Shown: piece by piece, positions 18,334-27,804 of the stretch | Numbering within the stretch: position 1 is the stretch's first letter | How the letters are laid out: the number at the start of each line of letters is the position of its first letter | Assembly (NCBI GenBank): GCA_958449275.1 | Contig: CAUDHE010000006.1 | Location: 1-42,659 of the forward strand | Direction of reading: 5' to 3' | DNA length: 42,659 nucleotides | DNA from: an uncultured Alistipes sp. | GTDB taxonomy: Bacteria > Bacteroidota > Bacteroidia > Bacteroidales > Rikenellaceae | Program-made: the position numbers and the translations under genes | Notes under the pieces: model-generated | The model's database searches: none | Told to the model about the DNA's origin: nothing | The model's input: the letters and a program-made list of their open reading frames with translations, nothing else

Positions 18334-18467
18334 GCAAAAATCAGTCAAAACCGTTTGGGGCGGGATATATTTATATGATTTCGCTCGGGCGGCAGCCTGC
18401 GGACCGCACGACTCTTGCGAGTCGCAACATTTTAAACCACGTTAAACGATTTTTGCAAATAGTTTGT

Positions 18468-18475
18468 TATATTTG
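18468..18475 (+). promoter_or_regulatory. -7 element for glgB
   Basis: TATATTTG lies 22 bp before the glgB ATG at 18498, which would give a leader of only about 15 nt. This supports the start chosen over the in-frame ATG at 18375. Confidence 0.6.
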
Positions 18476-18497
18476 TATACACTCAATCTTAAAAACT

Positions 18498-20531
18498 ATG
18501 GACACCACCCCGAAAAGACTCCGAATGATAGAGCGCGACGAATGGCTTCGTCCCGTGGCCGACCGCATCGAGGAACGTCATGCACGATATCTCGCCCGAA
18601 TGAAAGAGATAACTCGACAGGCGGGCTCGATAGTCGACTACGCCAACGGCTACCGCTATTTCGGATGGCAGCGCGACGAGGAGTTGAGCGGCTGGTGGTT
18701 CCGCGAATGGCTCCCCGAGGCGACTGACGCATACATTTTCGGCGATTTCAACTCGTGGCAACGCACGCAGATACGTCTCGACAAAGGCGAAGGCGGCGTG
18801 TGGAGCGCATTTTTCCCCGACGCGATGTACGGCCGTATGCTCACCCACGGTTCGCTCTACAAGCTCCACATACACGGCGCCAACGGCCGGCACGACCGCA
18901 TACCCGCCTACGCAGCGCGCGTGGTGCAGGACGAGCAGACCAAGAACTTCAACGCCCAGTTCTGGACGCCGCAACCTTACGAATGGCAATGCGAGTCGTT
19001 CGACGCGGCTTCCGTCGGCGACCTGCTCATCTACGAAGCACACACGGGCATGGCGCAGGAGCGGGAGGGTGTCGGGACCTACAATGAATTTACCGATCTA
19101 GTTCTGCCCCGCATAAAGCAGGCGGGATACAACACGGTGCAGCTCATGGCCGTGGCCGAACACCCCTACTACGGTTCGTTCGGATACCACGTGTCGAACT
19201 TCTTCGCCCCGTCGTCGCGCTTCGGCACGCCCGAGGAGCTTAAAAGGCTGATCGACACGGCCCACTCGCTCGGAATGGCCGTTATAATGGATCTTGTGCA
19301 TGCCCACTACGTGAAAAATATCAATGAGGGCATAGACCAACTGGACGGTTCGGATCACCACTACTCGAAAGCGGGCGCGGCGGGTTACCAGCCTCACTGG
19401 GATTCGCGAATATTCGATTACGGCAAAGGCGGCGTGGAGCATTTTCTGCTCTCTAACGTGAAATACTGGCTCGACGAATTCCGTTTCGACGGATTCCGTT
19501 TCGACGGCGTAACATCGATGATATATCGTCATCACGGATATGTCGATTTCGACTGTCGCGAGAAATTTTTCGACGAAGGAGTCGATCTCGACGCCATGAC
19601 CTATCTGGCTCTGGCCAATCGACTCGTGCACGATTTCCGTCCCTCGGCCGTCACCATCGCCGAAGAGGTGAGCGGCATGCCCGGCATCTGCATCCCCATC
19701 GACGACGGAGGCACGGGATTCGATTACCGCCTCGGAATGGCCATACCCGATTTCTGGATAAAGATGCTGAAGGATACCCCTGACGAGCAGTGGAACATAT
19801 GGGAGATATGGAACGTGCTGACCGACCGACTGCCCGAAGTGAAGACGATAGCTTACGCCGAGTCGCACGATCAGGCCATGGTGGGCGACAAAACCATAGC
19901 ATTCCGCCTGATGGACAAGGCGATGTACGACTCGATGGACCGCGGGAGCGTGAGTCTGGTCGTAGATCGCGGTATGGCTCTGCACAAGATGATACGCCTC
20001 ATAACCATCTCCGCGGGAGGCGATGCCTACCTCGATTTCATGGGCAACGAATTCGGTCATCCCGAATGGATCGATTTCCCGCGCGAAGGAAACGGATGGT
20101 CATACGCCCATGCGCGGCGCCAATGGTCGCTGCGCGACGACGAGAGGCTGCGTTACTCCTATTTGGCCGATTTCGACAGAGAAATGCTGCGTCTGGTGCG
20201 CGAACACAAGGTTCTTTCCGACGGCTATCCCTACAATCTGCACATGGACGAGAACAACAAGACGATGGTATTTTCGCATCGCGATCTCTTGTTCGTATTC
20301 AACTGGCACCCCTCTGCGTCGATACCCGACTATCGATTGCCCGTACGCGAAGCGGGCAAATACATGCTCGCGCTCAGCACCGACGAGAAGCGTTTCGGCG
20401 GGCTCGGACGACAACGCGGCGACGACGAGCATTTCTCGTTCCCCGTCAATATCGGCGACGGAACCCTGCGCCCCCACATACGCATATACAACACATCGCG
20501 CACGGCAATGGTGTTCCGCAGGTATGAATAA
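18498..20531 (+). CDS. glgB: 1,4-alpha-glucan (glycogen) branching enzyme, GH13
   Basis: A 677-residue cytoplasmic enzyme that makes alpha-1,6 branches in glycogen. A CBM48 domain (REWLPEATDAYIFGDFNSW, about 69-87) precedes the GH13 barrel. Catalytic residues are visible: nucleophile Asp336 (GFRFDGVTSMIY), acid Glu389 (TIAEEVSGMP) and transition-state Asp458 (YAESHDQA). The DGFRFDGVTSMIYRHHG and AEEVSGMPGICIP motifs are those of the eukaryote-like GH13_8 branch, which is common in Bacteroidales. It is a single gene here, without other glycogen genes nearby, and is followed by a REP-like repeat and a strong hairpin. Confidence 0.95.
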   Translation: MDTTPKRLRMIERDEWLRPVADRIEERHARYLARMKEITRQAGSIVDYANGYRYFGWQRDEELSGWWFREWLPEATDAYIFGDFNSWQRTQIRLDKGEGGVWSAFFPDAMYGRMLTHGSLYKLHIHGANGRHDRIPAYAARVVQDEQTKNFNAQFWTPQPYEWQCESFDAASVGDLLIYEAHTGMAQEREGVGTYNEFTDLVLPRIKQAGYNTVQLMAVAEHPYYGSFGYHVSNFFAPSSRFGTPEELKRLIDTAHSLGMAVIMDLVHAHYVKNINEGIDQLDGSDHHYSKAGAAGYQPHWDSRIFDYGKGGVEHFLLSNVKYWLDEFRFDGFRFDGVTSMIYRHHGYVDFDCREKFFDEGVDLDAMTYLALANRLVHDFRPSAVTIAEEVSGMPGICIPIDDGGTGFDYRLGMAIPDFWIKMLKDTPDEQWNIWEIWNVLTDRLPEVKTIAYAESHDQAMVGDKTIAFRLMDKAMYDSMDRGSVSLVVDRGMALHKMIRLITISAGGDAYLDFMGNEFGHPEWIDFPREGNGWSYAHARRQWSLRDDERLRYSYLADFDREMLRLVREHKVLSDGYPYNLHMDENNKTMVFSHRDLLFVFNWHPSASIPDYRLPVREAGKYMLALSTDEKRFGGLGRQRGDDEHFSFPVNIGDGTLRPHIRIYNTSRTAMVFRRYE

Positions 20532-20538
20532 ATAAGGC

Positions 20539-20636
20539 ATGCTCGCCGACAGCGGAGGACGCAAACGATCCTTACGGCGAGTTGCAGATCCGCCGCGCGG
20601 AGTGACGGCGAACCGCCGACATCGCACCGCGATGCC
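20539..20636 (-). repeat. REP-like intergenic repeat, copy B
   Basis: The reverse complement of this stretch shares ordered blocks with 14163-14250 (CGATGTCGGC, GTTCGCCG, CGCGGCGGA, TGCAACTCGCC). It has the same leading hairpin (GCATCGC GGT GCGATGT). Like copy A, it lies directly after a gene end. Confidence 0.65.
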
Positions 20637-20645
20637 GATAATATG

Positions 20646-20684
20646 ATTATCCCTCCATTCGGTTGCACCGAATGGAGGGATAAT
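20646..20684. terminator. Long hairpin between convergent glgB and DUF1573 genes
   Basis: A perfect 17-bp stem (20646-20662 with 20668-20684) with loop TTGCA sits between convergent genes. It lacks a clean T run on either strand but probably acts as a bidirectional transcription barrier. Confidence 0.65.
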
Positions 20685-20704
20685 ACTTAATATACATCAC
20701 CACC

Positions 20705-21199
20705 CTACTGCTTGCGCTTGCGCGAGGTCTTGTCGTCTATCGAATTGCCCTGAATGGTTATAAGACGCACATCGTCCGACACATTGGTGTAGATCTGTAT
20801 GACGCGATGGAAGATTCCCGCCTCGATCTTATGAGGCTCGTACTTGATCTTTATCACCGCCGACTCGCCCGGGAGAATCGGTTTGCGCGAATAGGTCACG
20901 GTAAGACACGAGCACGATTTGGTTATCTTCTTGATCACCAAAGGAGCGTTACCGTCGTTGACGAAACGGAACTCCTTTATCAGATCGCCGCCGTGACGCG
21001 CCACATCGCCGAAGTCGTGCGACGAGCGTTCGAAGGTCATGCGCGGACCGTTCTTTTCCGGCCCGTCGTCGCCGTACGATGCTCGCCGAACCTCGGCTGC
21101 CGCTCCGTCGGCACAGTCCGAAACACGACCGTAAGCCGACGCAACGGCCGCCGACAAGAGAACCATGCAACATATCAGTCTCATAAGCAGTCGGATCAA
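20705..21199 (-). CDS. DUF1573 secreted protein
   Basis: A 164-residue protein with a signal peptide (MIRLLMRLICCMVLLSAAVA) and a DUF1573 immunoglobulin-like domain at about 54-153. Family features are FERSSHDFGDVARHGG, FVNDGNAPLVIKKITKSCSCLTV and YEPHKIEAGIFHRVIQIYTN. The function of the family is unknown; members are periplasmic or surface proteins with ASH/MSP-like folds. The start codon overlaps the stop of the upstream TonB gene by 4 bp, so the two are translationally coupled. It is the last gene of the TamB-ExbB-ExbD-TonB operon, and the C-terminus is strongly basic (KTSRKRKQ). Confidence 0.88.
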   Translation of the reverse strand: MIRLLMRLICCMVLLSAAVASAYGRVSDCADGAAAEVRRASYGDDGPEKNGPRMTFERSSHDFGDVARHGGDLIKEFRFVNDGNAPLVIKKITKSCSCLTVTYSRKPILPGESAVIKIKYEPHKIEAGIFHRVIQIYTNVSDDVRLITIQGNSIDDKTSRKRKQ

Positions 21200-21879
21200 T
21201 TGAGTCGGAAATTATAGGTTATCGTTCCGCCCTGCACGAAACTGCGACTCTCGGTAAAACGCGCACGCTTGGCGGCATCGATGGCTGCCGCTATCAAAGC
21301 AGCATCCGACGAAGTGGAACCCTTGGGTTCGTAAGCCGCGCTCGTCACTTTGCCGTGCTGGTCCACGGCAACACGAATAACGATCTTTCCGCTCGTATTG
21401 CCAGGGTAGGACGGCACGGGCAGATTGCCCACCAGACCGCGACCGCGCAACCCTTCGTCCAACTGGTCGTTACCGACGGGATTCAGGCCGCCGCCGTTAC
21501 CGCTCGCAAGGTTCTCGTCGCCCTCGCGGGCATAGGGATTGCCCACGTCCTCGGGTTCGTCCGCACCATCCTTGTTGCTGTGGAAGATGGCACGAGTGTT
21601 CACCGTCTGCGTCTTCTCGTCGGTGCCCGTCACCTGCTGCGAATTTTCCCTTACGGTGGATACGTTTTCGTGGCGCGGCGAGTGCGTGCTGACCACGGGA
21701 CGCGGTCGGGGACGCGGCCGCTCCTCCTCGATAACTATCTCAATCATCGCGGGAGGCTCCGTCACCTCGATACGAATGTAAACCAGCAGCAGCAAAGCCG
21801 TGACGACTACCGTATAAACGGCTGCGGCGACACCTCCGTAGAGTCTCGGTCGGTCGTCATTTTCGTCGTAGTAATTCAT
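21196..21879 (-). CDS. TonB-family energy transducer
   Basis: A 227-residue inner-membrane protein that passes the ExbB/ExbD proton-motive energy to outer-membrane receptors such as SusC. The start at 21879 (MNYYDENDD) is chosen over an upstream in-frame start because it gives a short cytoplasmic tail, then one membrane segment (about 13-36, AAAVYTVVVTALLLLVYIRI). An Arg-Pro linker (RPRPRPRP) follows, then a long Gly/Asn/Asp-rich periplasmic stretch and a C-terminal TonB domain (GKIVIRVAVDQHGKV, about 155-227). The linker uses Arg-Pro rather than the classical Glu/Lys-Pro repeats. It follows exbD in the operon and could equally be a TolA-like protein. Confidence 0.88.
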   Translation of the reverse strand: MNYYDENDDRPRLYGGVAAAVYTVVVTALLLLVYIRIEVTEPPAMIEIVIEEERPRPRPRPVVSTHSPRHENVSTVRENSQQVTGTDEKTQTVNTRAIFHSNKDGADEPEDVGNPYAREGDENLASGNGGGLNPVGNDQLDEGLRGRGLVGNLPVPSYPGNTSGKIVIRVAVDQHGKVTSAAYEPKGSTSSDAALIAAAIDAAKRARFTESRSFVQGGTITYNFRLN

Positions 21880-21952
21880 AATCTCAAAAGTTTGGATTAC
21901 CCGATCCGTTCGAAACGGTTCGCGCAAAAAGTCCCGAAACCGCCCGCCCCGC

Positions 21953-22357
21953 CTAAGGCTGGGTGGCGGCTATAAGCTTGTAACCGTTATCCTTGGCGAT
22001 GTTCATCACCTGCACTATCTCGTCCCACTGCACAGTCTTGTCGGCATGGAGCGACACGGTAGGCTCCTCCTGTCCTTCAAGACGTTTTTTCAAAGCGCGG
22101 TCGACGCCCTCGCGCGACCCCACGTTTTCCAGCTCGACGTAATAGATGTAGCGTCCCGAACCCGCATCCTTGATCGACACAGTCATCACCGCCTTGTCCT
22201 TCAACCGATTCGAACTTTTGGGCAACATCAGTTTCACGGCATTGGGATTAATCAGCGTGGTGGCTATAATCATGAATATGAGCAGCAGGAACATCAGGTC
22301 GGTCATCGACGATGCCGAGAAGGACTGGTTGACCTTCGATCCTCGTTTTATTGCCAT
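21953..22357 (-). CDS. ExbD/TolR-family proton-channel subunit
   Basis: A 134-residue inner-membrane protein of the ExbB/ExbD or TolQ/TolR motor. Its single transmembrane helix (about 16-36) starts with the conserved proton-carrying Asp (SSMTDLMFLLLIFMI, Asp20), and a periplasmic domain of about 95 residues follows. It lies 6 bp downstream of the TolQ/ExbB gene and upstream of the TonB-like gene, so the motor and its transducer are made together. Confidence 0.93.
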   Translation of the reverse strand: MAIKRGSKVNQSFSASSMTDLMFLLLIFMIIATTLINPNAVKLMLPKSSNRLKDKAVMTVSIKDAGSGRYIYYVELENVGSREGVDRALKKRLEGQEEPTVSLHADKTVQWDEIVQVMNIAKDNGYKLIAATQP

Positions 22358-22363
22358 AGCTGC

Positions 22364-23062
22364 CTATTTTACGGGTTGATTCAGAATATCCATGAATGCT
22401 ATCGAGTTGGCCTCCATCTGGAACACCAGCTTCTCGATACGGGCTACGAGATAGTTGTAGCCGAAATAGGCGGGAATACCCACGATAAGACCGGCTACCG
22501 TCGTAACCATCGCCACGTACATACCGCCCGAGAGCAGCGACATGTCGACCGTACCGCCCGCCGCAGCCATATCCATGAAGGTCTGTACCATACCGATTAC
22601 CGTACCGAGGAAACCTATCATGGGTGCACCGCCCGCGATGGTGGCGAGGAACGGCAGGCCGTTCTCCAGCTTCGATACCTCCAGATTGGCGACATTCTCG
22701 ATAGCCGACTGAATGTCGCCCATGGGACGTCCTATGCGCTCGATACCCTTCTCGACCATGCGGGCGATGGGGGTATTGGTCTTGCGGCACAGATCAATGG
22801 CGGCGCGAATCTTACCGTCCGAGATGTAGTCGCGAATACGGTTCATGAAGTTCATGTCGAGCACCGACGCCTTACGGATGGCCATGTAACGCTCCACGAA
22901 AATGAATACGGTGACACCGCCCAGAATGAGCAACGGCCACATGAGCCATCCGCCCTTGGTGAAGAGTTCCCAGAGTCCCATACGGGTCACTTCGCTGTTC
23001 GCCGCCGCTGCGGCCTCGCCTGCCGATGCTGCCGTTTCGGCAGCCTGAAGAAAATCAATCAT
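22364..23062 (-). CDS. MotA/TolQ/ExbB proton-channel protein
   Basis: A 232-residue inner-membrane protein with three membrane segments (about 37-57, 140-160 and 175-200). The MotA/TolQ/ExbB signature is present (LENGLPFLATIAGGAPMIG, then FLGTVIGMVQTF and VAMVTTVAGLIVGIPA). It forms the stator channel with ExbD. The N-terminal 25 residues are Ala/Glu-rich. It sits 26 bp after tamB in the same operon. Confidence 0.93.
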   Translation of the reverse strand: MIDFLQAAETAASAGEAAAAANSEVTRMGLWELFTKGGWLMWPLLILGGVTVFIFVERYMAIRKASVLDMNFMNRIRDYISDGKIRAAIDLCRKTNTPIARMVEKGIERIGRPMGDIQSAIENVANLEVSKLENGLPFLATIAGGAPMIGFLGTVIGMVQTFMDMAAAGGTVDMSLLSGGMYVAMVTTVAGLIVGIPAYFGYNYLVARIEKLVFQMEANSIAFMDILNQPVK

Positions 23063-23088
23063 AATTTTTTTCTTTAATTATTTAAGTT

Positions 23089-26000
23089 TTATTTCTGTTC
23101 CGTAATTCGCGACGTCGCCTCCGTCGAATCGGGTTTCACCGCCTCGGCAGAGTCGTCCGCACGGCGGGCCGACCTGCGGCGACGAACATTGCCGGCTTCG
23201 GAGGCTTCGCGTTCGATGCTGTCGCGCCGTTGCAACTCGGCATTCACGGCCGATTCGACATCCTTCTCGCGCTGTTCGCGCCGACGCTTGCTCATGAACC
23301 GCTCCTTCACGCGACGCTTCAGATCGGACCAATTGTCGAAATCCTCCTTATAATATATCCCGATTCCCGTCTCCTGCAAACCTTGGTTCTCGTCGAAACG
23401 GTCGATGGTCTGCGTGAATCCGCGCAGCTTCAGATTACCGTTGCGGTCGATAAGCCACGTGATATATGCCTCTCCCAGGAAGTTGGACATGTTGCCGTTG
23501 GCTGCCATCTTGTTATCGACCAAATAGTTTCCCTCCAGTTCGACCAGCAGGCGATCGTTCACCAGACTCTTCGAAAATCCGAAGTCGATCTCGTCGCTGG
23601 TAAGCTCCGAGCGCGGGCGGTAACGCAATACTATATTATAATCGTCGCTCGAAAGCCAGTTGCTCAACTGGTTCGACAGCAGTTCGAAACCCGTCGTGGC
23701 CGAGGCCGTGGCTCCTATGTTCGACGAAGCCGACGAATCGGAATAAAAACTTCCGCTCACAAGCAGATACATGAATTGGGTGGCGATCGATTGCTGGTTG
23801 TTCAGCAGATTGGCCACGGCATTACGTATCTCCGAATCGGCATTCGGCACCTTTATATCGAACGTGACCGTGGGGTTTGTCAGTCGATCCGAGAGATTGA
23901 TGATGCACTCCACGGGCACGGCTCGGGTTATGTTGTCGAGCGTGGTGGACGACAGCAGCGGTTGAAGCGATGCTTTCAACTTGTAGACCGCATTGATATT
24001 CAGGCGGGCGTCCATCGGTTCGCCGACCCACTGAATAGTCGATCCGCTCTCGATGATGAAACGCTTGTTTATTATGTTCTGCAACGTGAACAGATAGCTG
24101 CCCTCGGTGATGGTGTAGTCGCCGTACATGTCGAATATGTTGGCCCGCGGTACGATCCTCATATTCAGCGTACCGTCGCCGCGCACCTTGATTATGTCGC
24201 CGACGGTGGGATCGATCACCAGCTGCACCTCGGCATTGGGATTGGCCGTGAGTTCGATATTGATATTCATGGTGCTCGCGCCGGCGGACACGCCTCGATT
24301 GCGCCGCTCGAACATCATCTTCTTACGAAGCAGATAGTTGGTAGAATCGATCTGCATTCCGGGCTTTTCGAATATCACGAAGTCGGCGTTCGAGGCGTCG
24401 CTTTTACCCGACAACGGCATGAAGAACTGCGAATTGCCCTCGGTGGAGGCCACTATGTCGAGCGTGGTGCCTTTCTTGTTGCCCCGTACGGTCGCCACGC
24501 CCGAAGCATATACCTTGCCGTAGAACAGATCGTTGTCGCGTTCGGTGGTGTTGAGCACGACCATGCGGCGCGGCACCAGACGCATTTCGTAGGCTATGTT
24601 CGACAAATGCTCAAGACTGAGATCCATCGTAAGCAGCCCGCTGTTCTGCTCCGAATCGTATACGCGCGCATTGGAGGTCTTGAGATGATTCTTCTCGACC
24701 TTGATCTTCGCCTCGGGAATGGTGTAACGGGCGCGCGTAAAATCGACCGTGGTCCCCAGATCGGTCACGTCGATCGTACCGCTCAGCTCGGCATTGCGAT
24801 CCTGCCCGATGATCTCCAGCGAAGCCGACGCCTTGCCCTCGGTATCCGACACCACGCCCGAAAGAACGGGATCGAGCAACGACATGGGCAGATTGTCGAG
24901 TTTGGCCTCGGCATAATAACGACGCGATACGGGAGCATAATATCCGCGCACGATGTTGACGCCCGTGCCGAGATTCCTAACCACCACACGCGCTCTCTGC
25001 TGCTCGAAATCCCAATGCGAATCGATACACAACGGAGCTACGCGAATGCCGTTCACGCTCAAACTGTCGAGATCGATATCGGCCGTCAACTCGCCTCGGT
25101 TCAGCACCGCCTTCATCGAAGCGTCGCCGTTGCCGTAGCCGCCGACGGAGTATCCCATGCGCGTGGCGAATCCCATGAACGGAGCGAGGTTGAAATTGCG
25201 CAACCGCACGGTAAGCGAATCGGAGCGGCTGCGCGACGCCACGCCTTCGACATGCAACATTTCGCCGTCACTACGGACCGTGAAATCGCGAATCTCGATG
25301 CGAGCCGTATCTATGGTTATCAGATCGGAGGTTATCCGCCAATCCTTACGCCCCTGCGTTATGGTGGTCGGGAATATGTTCATCGCAACACGGCGCATGC
25401 CGTTCACGGGATCGCGCACGATCTCGGCGGCGAGGCCTACCACGCCCGAAAGCGAATCGGCAGGATCGGAGAAACCGGCCGACATGGTCACGCGGTTATT
25501 CTTGGCGCCTCCCATCACCGAAAGCTGCGGCATGTGGAACGCTCCGACGTAGAAGTCCTCCGAACCGAGATACATGGCCAACGAATCGCCCTGATTGGTG
25601 ACATTCAGATTCAGATTGGTGGCCAACACGTTGTTGCGCTCCAAATAATCTGACTCGGCGCGCAGCAGTATTCGGTTGGCGGCGGGATTGAGTACGAAGT
25701 TGAATTTCGACCCGGGCGCCAGTTGCAAACCGTCGGATACGGCGTCGAGCAGCGGATCGACATTCTTTACCGTCACCGACAAAGCCGAATAGCCGTCGCT
25801 GCCGCCGCTTTGGTAATCGACGGGCGTGTCGTCCGATATCCCGGGAAGATATTTACGCATCGACGCGCTCAAATACTTCACCAGTTCGGCATAGCTCGTA
25901 GGTCCGGTGAAAGAGGCATCGGCGAAATCGGAGGTGAAATTAAGCGAACGCTTTCCGCCGGCACTGCGCGCCGACACTTTCATCTCGCCGCTGCGCAGAG

Positions 26001-27735
26001 TGTCGATATTGTAGACATAACGGCCGTTATCGAGCGAAAGCGAACCGTTCATGTCGTCCGCGCCGTCGCCCGTGGCATACAGATCGGCGTCGAAAGCGAG
26101 CAAAGCCGTCGAATCGCGCTTGTTGATATTCATGGCATGCAGATCGGCCTGCACCAAATGCAGCTTGAAATCGTATATGGGATGTTCGCCGTTCATGTCG
26201 GCCATGCCGCTCAGAACCATGCGCAAAGGCCCTCCATCGCTGTGCGCCGACCCCGTGAAGCTGCGGTCGTTTATGCGCCCCGCTATCTTCAGCGAATCGT
26301 AAACGCAATCCTTGAATTCGAACGAACCGACCACGCCGTCCACATCGCCCGAAATACTGCCGTCACCCACGACGCCCGCGAAACGCAGCGCAGCCGAAGC
26401 GGGACCGAGCGAGGAGTTACGGAGCAAACGCCCCAAACGCAGATGACGCACGTCGGCCGAAGCGGTCAGCGACGCCGTTTTGCGCGCACCCGCCACGGGT
26501 CTGCGCGTCGCTGCCAGCGAGACGTTTCCCGCCTGAGTAGTGAGGCTCGCCTTGGTATCGAACGAATCGAACCCGCCGACGAACGATCCCGCGCATACGA
26601 TATCGCCCGCCGCGTTCATCATGGAACGCAACTTGTCGGACAATGCTTTGCCCACTATACCCTCGGCCACGGCCTCTACGTCCTCTTCGCAGGTGGCAAG
26701 ACGCTTGAGGTCGAGCCTCATCACGGTACGCTTCACATCGGGCAGACCGCGCAAGGACACATCGGCGCGCAACGAACTCTTTCGTCCGAACGCCGCGTTG
26801 CGCACGTCGACCTTCAGGTCGGCCACCGTACCGCTCACGCCTATGTCGGCATCGTCCAGTGCGAGTTTCCACGGCAGCAGTTTAGGCGCGAAATGGGCTA
26901 TGTCGTCCGTAGATACGCGCGTATCGTGCAGGTCGCCCTCGATAGTCACGTTATGGATGAAATCCCTGTAAGCGCTCCAATCGTCGCCGCGCAGAGCCAG
27001 CGAGCGCAGACGCACGTCAGAATCCTCGGCCTCGATCTCGAAATCGCGCAGATCGATAAGTCCGCGATCGACCAGAAAACGGCCCGTAAAATTACGCACC
27101 GTAAAGCCGCTGTGCTCCACGGTGGAAAAATTGCGGATATAACCGCCCACCATGCCGCCGTCGAGAGTGAAATCGTCGATGAACGCCGAAGTGTGGTTAA
27201 GGTGCATGTCGCTGAAATCGATTCCGTACTCGGGTTCGCGATGTTCGCGCCGCTCGATCACGAGCGTCAAATCATTCACCTGCACATCGCTTATGCTGAC
27301 GGCGAAATCGCCTTTCTCTTTCTTCTTTCCTTTCGAAAGACGGCTTACCACCTGTTTTATGTTGGTCTCGCCTTCGGGCATCTCGCGAATGTTCAGAACG
27401 GCGTCGGATATCGACCCGTTACGCAGCATTATGCCCGACTTGCCGGGGAAATCGCTGAGATGTATGCGCAGCTTTCCCACGTAAAGCAGAGTGTCGCGCG
27501 CATAATCCTCGACATAGAATCCATCCACATTAAGGCTGCCCAAAGCGCCTATGCGTATACGGTCGATCGACACCGTGGTTCCGAGCTTGCGCGATACGTA
27601 TTCGGCGGCGCGGTCGACTATAAAATTCTGTACCGAAGGCAGATCGATAAGCAATGCGACCGCAATGGGGCAAAATATCAGAAACAAAATAGTGACTGAT
27701 AACGCCTTTAACAATATTTTAGTAACTTTGCGCAT
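23089..27735 (-). CDS. tamB: TamB-family translocation and assembly protein
   Basis: A 1548-residue envelope protein, anchored by one N-terminal membrane helix (about 8-28, ILLKALSVTILFLIFCP), with a long beta-rich body of the AsmA/TamB type and a C-terminal DUF490 domain. That domain includes GDGTLNMRIVPRANIFDMYGD, a YTITEGSYLFTLQNI-type strand and FDIKVPNADSEIRNAVANLL. TamB proteins bridge the two membranes and help lipid transport or barrel assembly. The last 80 residues form a charged, Arg/Glu-rich tail (RRRREQREK type). The start at 27735 (MRKVTKILL) is preferred because the predicted -7 box at 27759-27766 places the transcript start near 27752; ATG 27750 is possible. No TamA-like barrel gene is adjacent. 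It heads the TolQ-ExbD-TonB-DUF1573 operon. Confidence 0.92.
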   Translation of the reverse strand: MRKVTKILLKALSVTILFLIFCPIAVALLIDLPSVQNFIVDRAAEYVSRKLGTTVSIDRIRIGALGSLNVDGFYVEDYARDTLLYVGKLRIHLSDFPGKSGIMLRNGSISDAVLNIREMPEGETNIKQVVSRLSKGKKKEKGDFAVSISDVQVNDLTLVIERREHREPEYGIDFSDMHLNHTSAFIDDFTLDGGMVGGYIRNFSTVEHSGFTVRNFTGRFLVDRGLIDLRDFEIEAEDSDVRLRSLALRGDDWSAYRDFIHNVTIEGDLHDTRVSTDDIAHFAPKLLPWKLALDDADIGVSGTVADLKVDVRNAAFGRKSSLRADVSLRGLPDVKRTVMRLDLKRLATCEEDVEAVAEGIVGKALSDKLRSMMNAAGDIVCAGSFVGGFDSFDTKASLTTQAGNVSLAATRRPVAGARKTASLTASADVRHLRLGRLLRNSSLGPASAALRFAGVVGDGSISGDVDGVVGSFEFKDCVYDSLKIAGRINDRSFTGSAHSDGGPLRMVLSGMADMNGEHPIYDFKLHLVQADLHAMNINKRDSTALLAFDADLYATGDGADDMNGSLSLDNGRYVYNIDTLRSGEMKVSARSAGGKRSLNFTSDFADASFTGPTSYAELVKYLSASMRKYLPGISDDTPVDYQSGGSDGYSALSVTVKNVDPLLDAVSDGLQLAPGSKFNFVLNPAANRILLRAESDYLERNNVLATNLNLNVTNQGDSLAMYLGSEDFYVGAFHMPQLSVMGGAKNNRVTMSAGFSDPADSLSGVVGLAAEIVRDPVNGMRRVAMNIFPTTITQGRKDWRITSDLITIDTARIEIRDFTVRSDGEMLHVEGVASRSRSDSLTVRLRNFNLAPFMGFATRMGYSVGGYGNGDASMKAVLNRGELTADIDLDSLSVNGIRVAPLCIDSHWDFEQQRARVVVRNLGTGVNIVRGYYAPVSRRYYAEAKLDNLPMSLLDPVLSGVVSDTEGKASASLEIIGQDRNAELSGTIDVTDLGTTVDFTRARYTIPEAKIKVEKNHLKTSNARVYDSEQNSGLLTMDLSLEHLSNIAYEMRLVPRRMVVLNTTERDNDLFYGKVYASGVATVRGNKKGTTLDIVASTEGNSQFFMPLSGKSDASNADFVIFEKPGMQIDSTNYLLRKKMMFERRNRGVSAGASTMNINIELTANPNAEVQLVIDPTVGDIIKVRGDGTLNMRIVPRANIFDMYGDYTITEGSYLFTLQNIINKRFIIESGSTIQWVGEPMDARLNINAVYKLKASLQPLLSSTTLDNITRAVPVECIINLSDRLTNPTVTFDIKVPNADSEIRNAVANLLNNQQSIATQFMYLLVSGSFYSDSSASSNIGATASATTGFELLSNQLSNWLSSDDYNIVLRYRPRSELTSDEIDFGFSKSLVNDRLLVELEGNYLVDNKMAANGNMSNFLGEAYITWLIDRNGNLKLRGFTQTIDRFDENQGLQETGIGIYYKEDFDNWSDLKRRVKERFMSKRRREQREKDVESAVNAELQRRDSIEREASEAGNVRRRRSARRADDSAEAVKPDSTEATSRITEQK
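27723..27730 (+). promoter_or_regulatory. -7 element for tsaD
   Basis: TAACTTTG is an exact TAnnTTTG match located inside the start of tamB on the opposite strand, 75 bp before the tsaD ATG. No clear -33 element is seen. Confidence 0.45.
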
Positions 27736-27758
27736 CGCGACAAGCGTCATTAAACTCA

Positions 27759-27766
27759 CAAATGTA
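27759..27766 (-). promoter_or_regulatory. -7 element for the tamB operon
   Basis: TACATTTG on the minus strand matches the consensus. The predicted start near 27752 helps choose 27735 as the tamB start codon. The -33 region is weak. Confidence 0.5.
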
Positions 27767-27804
27767 GATAATTTCTATTAAAAACAGAAACAACATCTTA
27801 AAAA

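Noticed and set aside
23230..25653. Long open frame of 807 codons on the plus strand opposite tamB
   Set aside because: It is a shadow of the tamB reading frame in GC-rich DNA: no signal, domain or promoter, and a composition rich in His, Arg and Gly typical of antisense frames.
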